Shown here one piece after another: positions 35,108 to 43,012 of a DNA stretch of 64,000 nt. Under the pieces are notes generated by a model that searched no databases, was not told the DNA's origin, and worked only from the letters and a program-made list of their open reading frames with translations. The stretch spans positions 434,001-498,000 of the forward strand of contig NZ_JAKRNJ010000002.1 of assembly GCF_022346925.1 (NCBI RefSeq). Direction: 5' to 3'. Each line of letters opens with the position of its first letter. Position 1 is the first letter of the stretch. Source of the DNA: Microvirga sp. ACRRW. Lineage in GTDB: Bacteria > Pseudomonadota > Alphaproteobacteria > Rhizobiales > Beijerinckiaceae. Made by a program: the position numbers and the translations under genes.

Positions 35108-36052
35108 ATGATCATCGCTCTTCTGGCCCTCGCTTTTGCGATGATCGTCGGCGGGTTACTGGCCATTCTCTTCGGCTGGGACATCGTTCTGATAGAACGT
35201 GGCTGGACAATGGTCATCGCCGGCAGCTTCAGCGTTTCTTGCGGCGCTCTGCTGCTTGGCATCACGGCTGCCGTATCCAAGCTCGCCCAGATTCAGGCTG
35301 AGATGGCCCGCCTTCAGGTCGCTTTCGACGAAGAGGTTCGTGAGGAGGCTCCCTCGTCCTCGACAGGTCTCTCCATGGCAGCTCTCGCCGGTGGCCTTCT
35401 CGGTGGCCGCATGTTCGGTCGCGGAGAGACCAAGGTTGAAGACGAGAAGCAGCCCGACCTGCCGCTTTTCCAGGACGAGAAGCCCGAGCCTGCGCTTGAG
35501 AGCCGCGAGGGCAGGGAAGAGGCCGAGGAACTGAAGGTCGGCGAGCCGCTTCTGTCGTTCCCGCCCAGGACGACACCCGAAGATACGGAACGTCGCGGCG
35601 AAGAGGGGGCCGACATCAAGGTGCCGGACTTCCTGCTCGCCGAGCGGCTGCGGGACGATTATGTCGAGTCCCGCCCGGCGCCTGCCGAGGCGTCGCTGTT
35701 CGGCGACGAGCCCAAGCTGGACGAGCCTGAAGAGGAGCAGCGGGACGAACTTCATCGCGACGACATTCTCGAGCCGTTGAACGAGCCTGTTTCCGTTCGT
35801 GAGTCGGAAATCGAGATCGTGCTTGATGAGCCTGCCGTCGAAGAAGAGGCTCCCGAGGAAACGGCGAAAGAGGAGCCCCGCCCGAGCGCAACCGTCATCG
35901 GCACCTACAATTCGGGCGACAACACTTATGTGATGTTCTCTGATGGCTCCATCGAAGCTCAGACGCCCAGCGGCATTTTCCACTTCCAGTCTCTCGACGA
36001 GCTGAAAGCCTTCATCGCCTCCGGCGGAGAGGGCGGAAGTTCCGCTACTTGA
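35108..36052 (+). CDS. Two-helix membrane protein with acidic linker and conserved C-terminal module
   Basis: The product is 314 residues. Two transmembrane helices span ~2-25 and ~32-58. A short coiled stretch (LAQIQAEMARLQVAFDEEV) follows, then ~190 residues rich in Glu, Asp and Pro that look disordered. A compact end reads GTYNSGDNTYVMFSDGSIEAQT...FHFQSLDELKAFIASG. The C-terminal piece is shared by otherwise variable Rhizobiales membrane proteins, so it is probably the functional contact surface. The function is unknown. It overlaps the convergent isochorismatase-like gene by eight bases. Confidence 0.75.
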   Translation: MIIALLALAFAMIVGGLLAILFGWDIVLIERGWTMVIAGSFSVSCGALLLGITAAVSKLAQIQAEMARLQVAFDEEVREEAPSSSTGLSMAALAGGLLGGRMFGRGETKVEDEKQPDLPLFQDEKPEPALESREGREEAEELKVGEPLLSFPPRTTPEDTERRGEEGADIKVPDFLLAERLRDDYVESRPAPAEASLFGDEPKLDEPEEEQRDELHRDDILEPLNEPVSVRESEIEIVLDEPAVEEEAPEETAKEEPRPSATVIGTYNSGDNTYVMFSDGSIEAQTPSGIFHFQSLDELKAFIASGGEGGSSAT

Positions 36053-36599
36053 ACAGCGGAGCGAGGGCCCGGAAATCCTCCGTCGCAGCCCTCTCCATCC
36101 ATTCGAAGGCCACCATCTCCGTCGTGACCCAGTGACAGCCTGCGTGGAGCAGGCGTGCGCAGGCCGCAGCAACGCTGTGCGGTGAGCGGCTCGACACCGC
36201 ATCGGCGACCACGAAGACATCGAGTCCTGCCGCTTTGAACCCGAGCGCGCTCTGCAGCACGCAGATATGGGCCTCGGCTCCGCAGATCACGAGCTGGTCG
36301 CGGCCTTCGCCGCGAAGCTCCGCGACCCGCCCCGCAATGCCCGGATCGCCGGCGGAGGAGAAGCTCGTCTTAGGCAGTACGAGAGCTTCGACGGGAAGCG
36401 CCTCGGTCACGGATTCGACCGTGTGACCTAACCCTTTGGGATATTGCTCGGTCACGGTCACCGGAATGCCGAGCCGTGATGCCACCTGCAACAGGACGTT
36501 CACATTCCCGAGCGTGGCCTCGGCCTCATGGATGGCTGGCATGAGCCTCGTCTGCACATCCACCACAAGAAGATGCGATCGTTGCGCGCTCAACAGCAT
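36045..36599 (-). CDS. Isochorismatase family hydrolase
   Basis: The 184-residue protein is a cysteine hydrolase of the isochorismatase-like family (YcaC-like). The triad is visible: Asp in LLVVDVQTRL (~14), Lys in LPKTSFSS (~77) and the nucleophile Cys in ICGAEAHICVLQ (~112). The substrate is unknown. The start lies nine bases after the stop of the kinase-less PAS/GAF gene on the same strand, so they may be cotranscribed. Confidence 0.88.
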   Translation of the reverse strand: MLLSAQRSHLLVVDVQTRLMPAIHEAEATLGNVNVLLQVASRLGIPVTVTEQYPKGLGHTVESVTEALPVEALVLPKTSFSSAGDPGIAGRVAELRGEGRDQLVICGAEAHICVLQSALGFKAAGLDVFVVADAVSSRSPHSVAAACARLLHAGCHWVTTEMVAFEWMERAATEDFRALAPLFK

Positions 36600-36608
36600 G
36601 AGGTCTCC

Positions 36609-38009
36609 TTAGATGATGGACGGCTTCTTGTCGGCCTCTTTTGCCAGCTTGTATTCGTGAATGTCGATGCTCGTACCATGCCAGCCTTTGAATTCGCCGG
36701 CTTCTCCAATAGTTGGAACAGCGCGAACCAAATGCCAGCGGTAAGTGCCGTCCGGAGAAAGATACCGGATTTCGAGCGTGTGAGATGTCTGGCGGTCGGC
36801 GCGCGGCCACTCTTTGCTCATCACTGCCGCGAGATCGTCCGGATGGATCAGGGACTGCCAGTCCGTATGGTAGGGCTGATCGGGTGAGCGCCCCATCAGC
36901 ATGTTCCAGCGCTCGTTGACATAAGTCAGCCGCAGGTCGGGATCGACGCTCCAGATGAGGGCAGGGAAGGTTTCCGTCACCATCCTGAGTCGCTCTTCGA
37001 TTTCGCGCGTGCGGATGTTGGCCCGCGCTTTCTCGATGGCGATCCAGGTGCGGTCCGCAACCTCTTGCACTAGCGAGATGTCCTCGGCGGGCCAGGGGCG
37101 GGGTTGAGAGGAGCTGACATAGAAGGCGGCCACTAGTCGACCGTTCTTCAGGAGAGGAACGGTCAGGATGGTTCTGACATTGACGCTTTTGTACATCACG
37201 ATCTTCTCTGGATCATCGCGGACCCAGGGATCGTTCAGAACATCTTCCGTAAAGAGTGGCATGCCCTGCCGGAGAGGGCCGAACACGTAAGGCCCGAGGT
37301 CGCTGATCTTCTCGATCCTGCCTTCGTTGCTGAAGAGCCCCTTCGACCACTCGCGTTCGATGGCGATGATGTCCCGGTCCTCGAAGACCTCGCCATAGCC
37401 GGTGTTGTCGACCTTCAAGAAGTGAGCGATGCTCTTCGCCGAGGTCTCCATGATCGCATAGGGATCGTCCAGGCTCCCGATCTGCTCGTTCAACTTCGAG
37501 AGAAATTCCTGTTGGCGTTGGACAAGGCTGATTTCTTCCTTGATCCGCTCCCGCTCCGTGACGTCCTGGATCACGCCCATGAGCCGGATGGGCTTGCTGT
37601 GTTGGTCGAAAACGCCGCCGCCTCTGACGAGGACGCGCCCGATCCGGCCATCGACGCGAATGATCCGGTGCTCGATGTGGAAATCGGTTTTCGTCTTCAG
37701 AGAGAAAGCGATGGCCTGATTGAGACGATCTACATCGCTGGGATGGATCATGTTCTGGAATGCCTCATGGCTCAGTAAGGCATCGGGCGGCAGCCCGAAA
37801 AAATTCTTGAAGGTCGGGGTGCCGGTGATCTCGCCGGTTTCGAGATCTCGCTCCCAGGCGCCGAGCTTTCCGACATCCAGAGCCATCCGAAGCTTGCCGC
37901 TGCTGATAAGCAGTGCGGCCTCGTTTGCTGCATTCGATGAAAGTTGCGCACCTGTGGGTTGCGTTTTGCCACCCAAAGTCAGGATCGTTGCCCCAGATGA
38001 AATTGCCAT
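36609..38009 (-). CDS. PAS-GAF-PAS sensor without kinase domain
   Basis: The product is 466 residues from ATG 38009; a GTG at 38066 is in frame. The order is PAS/PAC (~40-160, LRMALDVGKLGAWERD...VIQDVTERER), GAF (~175-330, VDNTGYGEVFEDRDI...PLLKNGRLVAAFYV) and a second PAS (~345-455), ending soon after WHGTSIDIHEY. It closely parallels the first ~460 residues of the two large kinases upstream on this strand, but lacks their third PAS and HWE kinase domain. It is probably a sensor partner or a truncated duplicate. There is no frameshift within the ORF. Confidence 0.85.
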   Translation of the reverse strand: MAISSGATILTLGGKTQPTGAQLSSNAANEAALLISSGKLRMALDVGKLGAWERDLETGEITGTPTFKNFFGLPPDALLSHEAFQNMIHPSDVDRLNQAIAFSLKTKTDFHIEHRIIRVDGRIGRVLVRGGGVFDQHSKPIRLMGVIQDVTERERIKEEISLVQRQQEFLSKLNEQIGSLDDPYAIMETSAKSIAHFLKVDNTGYGEVFEDRDIIAIEREWSKGLFSNEGRIEKISDLGPYVFGPLRQGMPLFTEDVLNDPWVRDDPEKIVMYKSVNVRTILTVPLLKNGRLVAAFYVSSSQPRPWPAEDISLVQEVADRTWIAIEKARANIRTREIEERLRMVTETFPALIWSVDPDLRLTYVNERWNMLMGRSPDQPYHTDWQSLIHPDDLAAVMSKEWPRADRQTSHTLEIRYLSPDGTYRWHLVRAVPTIGEAGEFKGWHGTSIDIHEYKLAKEADKKPSII

Positions 38010-38160
38010 TATTGTTCTCTTGAAGTCGTTGTACCGACCTTTATAGCATTCCCTACCTTTCGTCACCTTGTAACTTTTGGTTCTCGAATGCTTGGAGGTT
38101 GGCGGCAGAGGGGAGCCGGCAGGAGGATTTACTCTTCGCTTGCGGCGTTTTAATCGATCA

Positions 38161-38802
38161 CTACTTGTCTGGATTGAAGAGGGGCGGTTCGCCGGGGATG
38201 GGCATGGTCATGGTGAACTCCAGCCCATGCTCCTGAAACTCCATCTTCACCTGGGCCTGCAGCTGCGTCGTCAGCACCCGCTGCAGCAGCCGCGAGCCAA
38301 AGCCCTGGCGCGCCGGTGCCGTCACCCGCGGCCCGCCGTGCTCGATCCAGGTGAAGTGCAGCCCCGGACGCTCCGGCCCCGGCTCGATGCGCCAGCGCAC
38401 CTCCACCTGGCCGCCGAAGGTGGACAGGGCGCCGTGCTTGGCGGCGTTGGTGGTCAGCTCGTGCATGGCCATGCCGATGGGCACCGCGGCCTCGGAGGGC
38501 AGCTCCACAGGCGGGCCGTCGATGAGCACGCGGTTGCGGGCCTCGTCCTCGTAGGGCCCGAGTTCGGTTTCCACGAGCTCGCGCAGGTCGGCTTTTTGCC
38601 AGAGGTCCTCGGTGAGCAGGTTGTGGGTGCGGGCGAGCGAGACGATGCGGCCGACGAAGCCCTGGTAGAAGTCGTCGATGCTGGTGGCGGTTCGTGCGGT
38701 GGATCCGACGATGGCCTGGACGGTGGCGAGCGTGTTCTTGACGCGGTGATGCAGCTCGCGGATGAGCAGCTGCTGACGCTCTTCTGCGTGCTTGCGCTCC
38801 GT
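38161..38802. repeat. 642-bp exact direct repeat, copy 1 (kinase module)
   Basis: Base-for-base the same as 40561-41202, exactly 2400 bp away. It begins at the stop codon and ends just inside the PAS-to-kinase linker (TERKHAEERQQL). Sequence on either side is clearly diverged, which points to recent gene conversion or module transfer. Confidence 0.95.
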
Positions 38803-40524
38803 GATGTCCTGGAAGACACCGGTCGTACCTATGAAGGTGCCGTCGGATGCATAGAGCGGCTGTCCCTGGGCTGTGATCCAGGTATAGGGTTTATCGGCAC
38901 TGCGAAGAATTCTGTAAGCAACATAATACTGCTCGCGTTTCTCAATGGCTTTTTGAATCGTCGCAAGCACGCGCGAGCGGTCGGCAGGATGAACCTGCTC
39001 GTGCAGTTTTCCTCTCGTGATCGATGAGCCCGCAGGCAGGCCTAGGATCTCGGTGGCCCTGTCCGACAATTGGATTTGCGAGGAATCGGCCTTCCAGCTC
39101 CAATTCCCCAGTTTTGCCGCCCGCAATGTGAGGAGAAACTGGCTTTCGCTGGTTCGCAGGGCCGCTTCCGTCATCTTGAGATCGTGGATGTCTACGCTGG
39201 TGCCGACCCAGCCCTCGAATTCGCCTGTGTCGCTGTGGACCGGTGCACCCTGGATCAGGTGCCAGCGGTATTCTCCGGTCGCGGAGAGATAGCGCGCCTC
39301 AGCCTCATAGGGCAGGTGATTGGGAACAACCTCCTGCAGGTCGATCTCCATCCTGGCCCAGTCATCCGGGTGAATCGCGCGCGTCCAGCTATGGCCGAGC
39401 GCTTGTTCCGGATTCAGGCCGGAATATTTCACCCAACGCTCATTGGTGTAGATCAATTCGATGTTGGGATTGAGAATCCAGACGAGCGCCGGCAGCGATT
39501 CAGCGATGATCTTGAAACGCGTTTCGGTCTCGCGCAGCTTCCGTTCGGCGCGGGCTCTCTCCACCGCAATCCAGGTGCGCTCCGCCACATCGATGACGAG
39601 AGCCACCTCGTCGCTCGACCAGGGGCGGGGGCGGGACGTACTGGCATAGAACAATCCGATAAGGCGCTCGCCTTTCATCAAGGGTACGGTCAGGATCGCC
39701 TTGATGTTGACGCTTGAGTAGAAAGCATCGACGGTCGGATCGAACGCGACATCCTCGATGATGCTCGGCTTTCCTGCGATCAGCGATTGAACGACATGAG
39801 CGGGCGCTTGCCCCATGGGCTCGACGTGGCCTTCGTTGGAAAACAGGCCTCTCGACCATTCCTTCTCGACGACGATGGCGCCGAGCTTCTCGGAAACCTC
39901 GCCATATCCGACGCTGTCGACCTGAAGGTAGAGAGCAAGGCCGCGAACGATGTATTCCAGGATGAGAGCCGGATCTTCCTCCATGGCAATCTGATCGTGG
40001 AGCTTCAAAAGAAACTCCTGTCGCCGCTGAGCCAGGGCGATCTCTTCCTTTTTCCGCTCGCGCTCCGTCACATCCTGAAGGATGCCCATGATGCGGATGG
40101 GTTCGTCTCCGTTGAAGAGGGCGGTGCCCCTCAAGATCGCGCGATTGATCTGGCCGTCCGGTTTGACCAGCCGGTGCTCGATCTGAAAATCGGTCTTGGT
40201 CTTGATGGAATAGGCGATCGCCTGATTGATGCGAACGACGTCGTCCGGATGAAAGATCGCTTGCAGTTCAGCGTATGTGAGCGATGCGGTGGGAGAGAGG
40301 CCGAGGCAAATCTTGAACACTGCATTGCCTTTGACGGCGCCTGTCGTCAGATCGTGCTCCCAGGAGCCGAGCCTGCCGACGTCGAGCGCCGCATGCAGCT
40401 TGGCATCGCTCAAGCCCAGCATTGTTTTCGTTGCACGCAAATGGCTTTCGAGTTCCGCAATACGCAGCGTGTCGCCCTCATCCAGAGGGTCGGTCTCGCC
40501 TTTTTGAGTGCGCCGCTTGCTCAT
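38161..40524 (-). CDS. HWE-family sensor histidine kinase (PAS-GAF-PAS-PAS-HWE), 787 aa
   Basis: There is no membrane segment, so it is a cytoplasmic sensor. The domains are PAS (~40-160), GAF (~175-325), PAS (~340-450), PAS (~460-570) and HWE kinase (~580-787). The phospho-acceptor is His in IRELHHRVKNTLATVQ (~591). The N-box is MHELTTNAAKHGA and the G-box TWIEHGGP, which carries the WxE that names the family. Such kinases often feed general-stress or light signalling, but no response regulator is adjacent. Its last 642 bases, including the stop, are identical to those of the next gene. Confidence 0.93.
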   Translation of the reverse strand: MSKRRTQKGETDPLDEGDTLRIAELESHLRATKTMLGLSDAKLHAALDVGRLGSWEHDLTTGAVKGNAVFKICLGLSPTASLTYAELQAIFHPDDVVRINQAIAYSIKTKTDFQIEHRLVKPDGQINRAILRGTALFNGDEPIRIMGILQDVTERERKKEEIALAQRRQEFLLKLHDQIAMEEDPALILEYIVRGLALYLQVDSVGYGEVSEKLGAIVVEKEWSRGLFSNEGHVEPMGQAPAHVVQSLIAGKPSIIEDVAFDPTVDAFYSSVNIKAILTVPLMKGERLIGLFYASTSRPRPWSSDEVALVIDVAERTWIAVERARAERKLRETETRFKIIAESLPALVWILNPNIELIYTNERWVKYSGLNPEQALGHSWTRAIHPDDWARMEIDLQEVVPNHLPYEAEARYLSATGEYRWHLIQGAPVHSDTGEFEGWVGTSVDIHDLKMTEAALRTSESQFLLTLRAAKLGNWSWKADSSQIQLSDRATEILGLPAGSSITRGKLHEQVHPADRSRVLATIQKAIEKREQYYVAYRILRSADKPYTWITAQGQPLYASDGTFIGTTGVFQDITERKHAEERQQLLIRELHHRVKNTLATVQAIVGSTARTATSIDDFYQGFVGRIVSLARTHNLLTEDLWQKADLRELVETELGPYEDEARNRVLIDGPPVELPSEAAVPIGMAMHELTTNAAKHGALSTFGGQVEVRWRIEPGPERPGLHFTWIEHGGPRVTAPARQGFGSRLLQRVLTTQLQAQVKMEFQEHGLEFTMTMPIPGEPPLFNPDK

Positions 40525-40560
40525 AAGCTCACACTATCAGCTTTTAACGGCCGCTGAAGC

Positions 40561-41202
40561 CTACTTGTCTGGATTGAAGAGGGGCGGTTCGCCGGGGATG
40601 GGCATGGTCATGGTGAACTCCAGCCCATGCTCCTGAAACTCCATCTTCACCTGGGCCTGCAGCTGCGTCGTCAGCACCCGCTGCAGCAGCCGCGAGCCAA
40701 AGCCCTGGCGCGCCGGTGCCGTCACCCGCGGCCCGCCGTGCTCGATCCAGGTGAAGTGCAGCCCCGGACGCTCCGGCCCCGGCTCGATGCGCCAGCGCAC
40801 CTCCACCTGGCCGCCGAAGGTGGACAGGGCGCCGTGCTTGGCGGCGTTGGTGGTCAGCTCGTGCATGGCCATGCCGATGGGCACCGCGGCCTCGGAGGGC
40901 AGCTCCACAGGCGGGCCGTCGATGAGCACGCGGTTGCGGGCCTCGTCCTCGTAGGGCCCGAGTTCGGTTTCCACGAGCTCGCGCAGGTCGGCTTTTTGCC
41001 AGAGGTCCTCGGTGAGCAGGTTGTGGGTGCGGGCGAGCGAGACGATGCGGCCGACGAAGCCCTGGTAGAAGTCGTCGATGCTGGTGGCGGTTCGTGCGGT
41101 GGATCCGACGATGGCCTGGACGGTGGCGAGCGTGTTCTTGACGCGGTGATGCAGCTCGCGGATGAGCAGCTGCTGACGCTCTTCTGCGTGCTTGCGCTCC
41201 GT
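40561..41202. repeat. 642-bp exact direct repeat, copy 2 (kinase module)
   Basis: Partner of the repeat at 38161-38802. The first mismatch beyond each end is immediate (A versus C outside the stop; GTG versus GTA in the linker). Confidence 0.95.
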
Positions 41203-42963
41203 AATGTCCTGAATGACGCCGGTCATGCCGCTGGCCGTGCCATCGGGATGATAGGTCCCTTGTCCCTGCGACGCGACCCAGATCTGCGCGTCGTCGCCGA
41301 AACGCCGGACGCGGTACTCGACGCTGAACTGCGTTTTATGCTGCACGGCATGCTGCATGGCCTCCAGCATCCGTTGCAAGTCGGCGGGAACGATGCGCTC
41401 CCTCAGCTGAGAGCGCGTGAATTTCGAGCCGGGTGGAAGTGCGAAGATCTCGGCCCCCCTTTCGGAGAGATGGATGACGTCGGTCTCTCCATCGAGCCGC
41501 CAATCGCCCATTTGGGCCGCTTCGAAGGCGAGGCGCAACTGCTCTTCGCTTCGCCTGAGCGCTTCTTCCGTCATCTTGAGATCATGAATGTCGACGCTGG
41601 TGCCGACCCAGCCCTTGAACTCACCGGCAGGGCCGTGAAACGGAGCCCCGTGAATCAAGTGCCACCGGTACAAGCCTTCCGCCGACCTGTAGCGCGCCTC
41701 AGTTTCGTAATCGGTGTGGTTGCTGACGACGCTTTCTAGCTCAATTCTCATGCGCGCCATGTCGTCGGGATGGATCGCGCTCATCCAGCTATGGCCAAGA
41801 GCGTCTTCGGGAGGAATGCCGGAATACTTCACCCACCACTCGTTGGTGTAAACGAGTTCGACATTCGGATTCAGAATCCACACGATGGCAGGCAGCGATT
41901 CCGCGATCATCTGGAAGCGGGTTTGCGTCTCCAGCAGTTTTTCCTCGGCGCGGGCCTTTTCAGCCGCAATCCAAGTACGGTTGGCGACATCCTCGACAAG
42001 GGCAATGTCATCGCTCGTCCATTCCCGAACCACGGACGAAAACACATAGAACACCGCAACCCAGCGCCCGTTCTTGAGCAGCGGTACGGTCAGGCCCGCA
42101 CGGATATTGGAGTTGCTGTAATAGCTTTGAATGGCGGGATGATCGAAGCGGGGATCGATTTTGACGTCCGTTGCGGTAACGGGCTGACCGTGCTGGAGCG
42201 TATCTATGAGGGGGGCGGGAGTCTGAGCGATGACCTCGACCTTGCCTTCGTTGGTGAGAAGGCCGCGCGACCATTCTCTTTCGACAATGATGATGCCGCG
42301 ATCCTCGAAGACTTCGCCATAGCCGGACGTGTCCACATGCAGGAACTTCGCCAGGCTGCGCGCCGCCGTTTCCATGATGGTCAGGGGATCGCCCAAATCG
42401 CCGATCTGATCGTTCAGGTCCAAGAGAAACTCTTGGCGCCGTTGGGCAAGGGTCGCTTCCTCCTTAGCCTTTTCCCGCTCCGTCATGTCCTGGAGAACGC
42501 CTGCGATGCGAACGGGCTTGTCACCCTCATAGACTGCGCCACCTCGGGCAAGCACGCGTCCGATGCGCCCGTCCGCACGGATGATGCGATGCTCGATATT
42601 GAAGTCGGTTCTGGTCCGAAGCGAATAAGCGATGGCCTGTTCGATGCGCTCCGAATCTCCAGGGTGGAAGATCCTCGCCAGTTCTTCATAGGTGAGGGAG
42701 GCATCGGCCGACAGGCCAAGGGCCGCCTTGAAGGCGGGAGAGCCCGTCACGATGCCGGTTTCGAGGTCGCGTTCCCAAGCTCCGAGCTTGCCGACATCCA
42801 GCGCCATGCGCAGCTTGCTGCTGCTCAGGCGCAGGGCCTGGTTCGCCTCGTTCAGCTGGTTCTCGAGTTCTGCGATCCTTTCCCGGTGGCCATTGCGTGA
42901 CCGGGTGCCTTCCTTGAGGGAGGACACCTCGCCGGATACTGATAGCGTCCCGCGCTTACTCAT
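40561..42963 (-). CDS. HWE-family sensor histidine kinase (PAS-GAF-PAS-PAS-HWE), 800 aa
   Basis: It has the same order as its neighbour: PAS (~50-165), GAF (~180-335), PAS (~350-460), PAS (~470-585), HWE kinase (~590-800). The sensor half is only moderately similar to the 787-residue protein and nearer to the kinase-less one (LRMALDVGKLGAWERDLETG is common to both). The kinase half is identical to the 787-residue protein at DNA level. The acceptor is His in ELHHRVKNT (~604). It is cytoplasmic. Identical kinase ends suggest both act on the same partner while sensing different cues. Confidence 0.93.
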   Translation of the reverse strand: MSKRGTLSVSGEVSSLKEGTRSRNGHRERIAELENQLNEANQALRLSSSKLRMALDVGKLGAWERDLETGIVTGSPAFKAALGLSADASLTYEELARIFHPGDSERIEQAIAYSLRTRTDFNIEHRIIRADGRIGRVLARGGAVYEGDKPVRIAGVLQDMTEREKAKEEATLAQRRQEFLLDLNDQIGDLGDPLTIMETAARSLAKFLHVDTSGYGEVFEDRGIIIVEREWSRGLLTNEGKVEVIAQTPAPLIDTLQHGQPVTATDVKIDPRFDHPAIQSYYSNSNIRAGLTVPLLKNGRWVAVFYVFSSVVREWTSDDIALVEDVANRTWIAAEKARAEEKLLETQTRFQMIAESLPAIVWILNPNVELVYTNEWWVKYSGIPPEDALGHSWMSAIHPDDMARMRIELESVVSNHTDYETEARYRSAEGLYRWHLIHGAPFHGPAGEFKGWVGTSVDIHDLKMTEEALRRSEEQLRLAFEAAQMGDWRLDGETDVIHLSERGAEIFALPPGSKFTRSQLRERIVPADLQRMLEAMQHAVQHKTQFSVEYRVRRFGDDAQIWVASQGQGTYHPDGTASGMTGVIQDITERKHAEERQQLLIRELHHRVKNTLATVQAIVGSTARTATSIDDFYQGFVGRIVSLARTHNLLTEDLWQKADLRELVETELGPYEDEARNRVLIDGPPVELPSEAAVPIGMAMHELTTNAAKHGALSTFGGQVEVRWRIEPGPERPGLHFTWIEHGGPRVTAPARQGFGSRLLQRVLTTQLQAQVKMEFQEHGLEFTMTMPIPGEPPLFNPDK

Positions 42964-43012
42964 GCACGTTCACTCTCGTCAGGGCTGCTTGTCATCGTGA
43001 TGACAGGCTGCC

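Noticed and set aside
38077..39027. Long plus-strand frames repeated at 38077 and 40627 opposite the kinase modules
   Set aside because: They are identical only because the kinase DNA beneath them is identical; the minus-strand HWE motifs explain the conservation.
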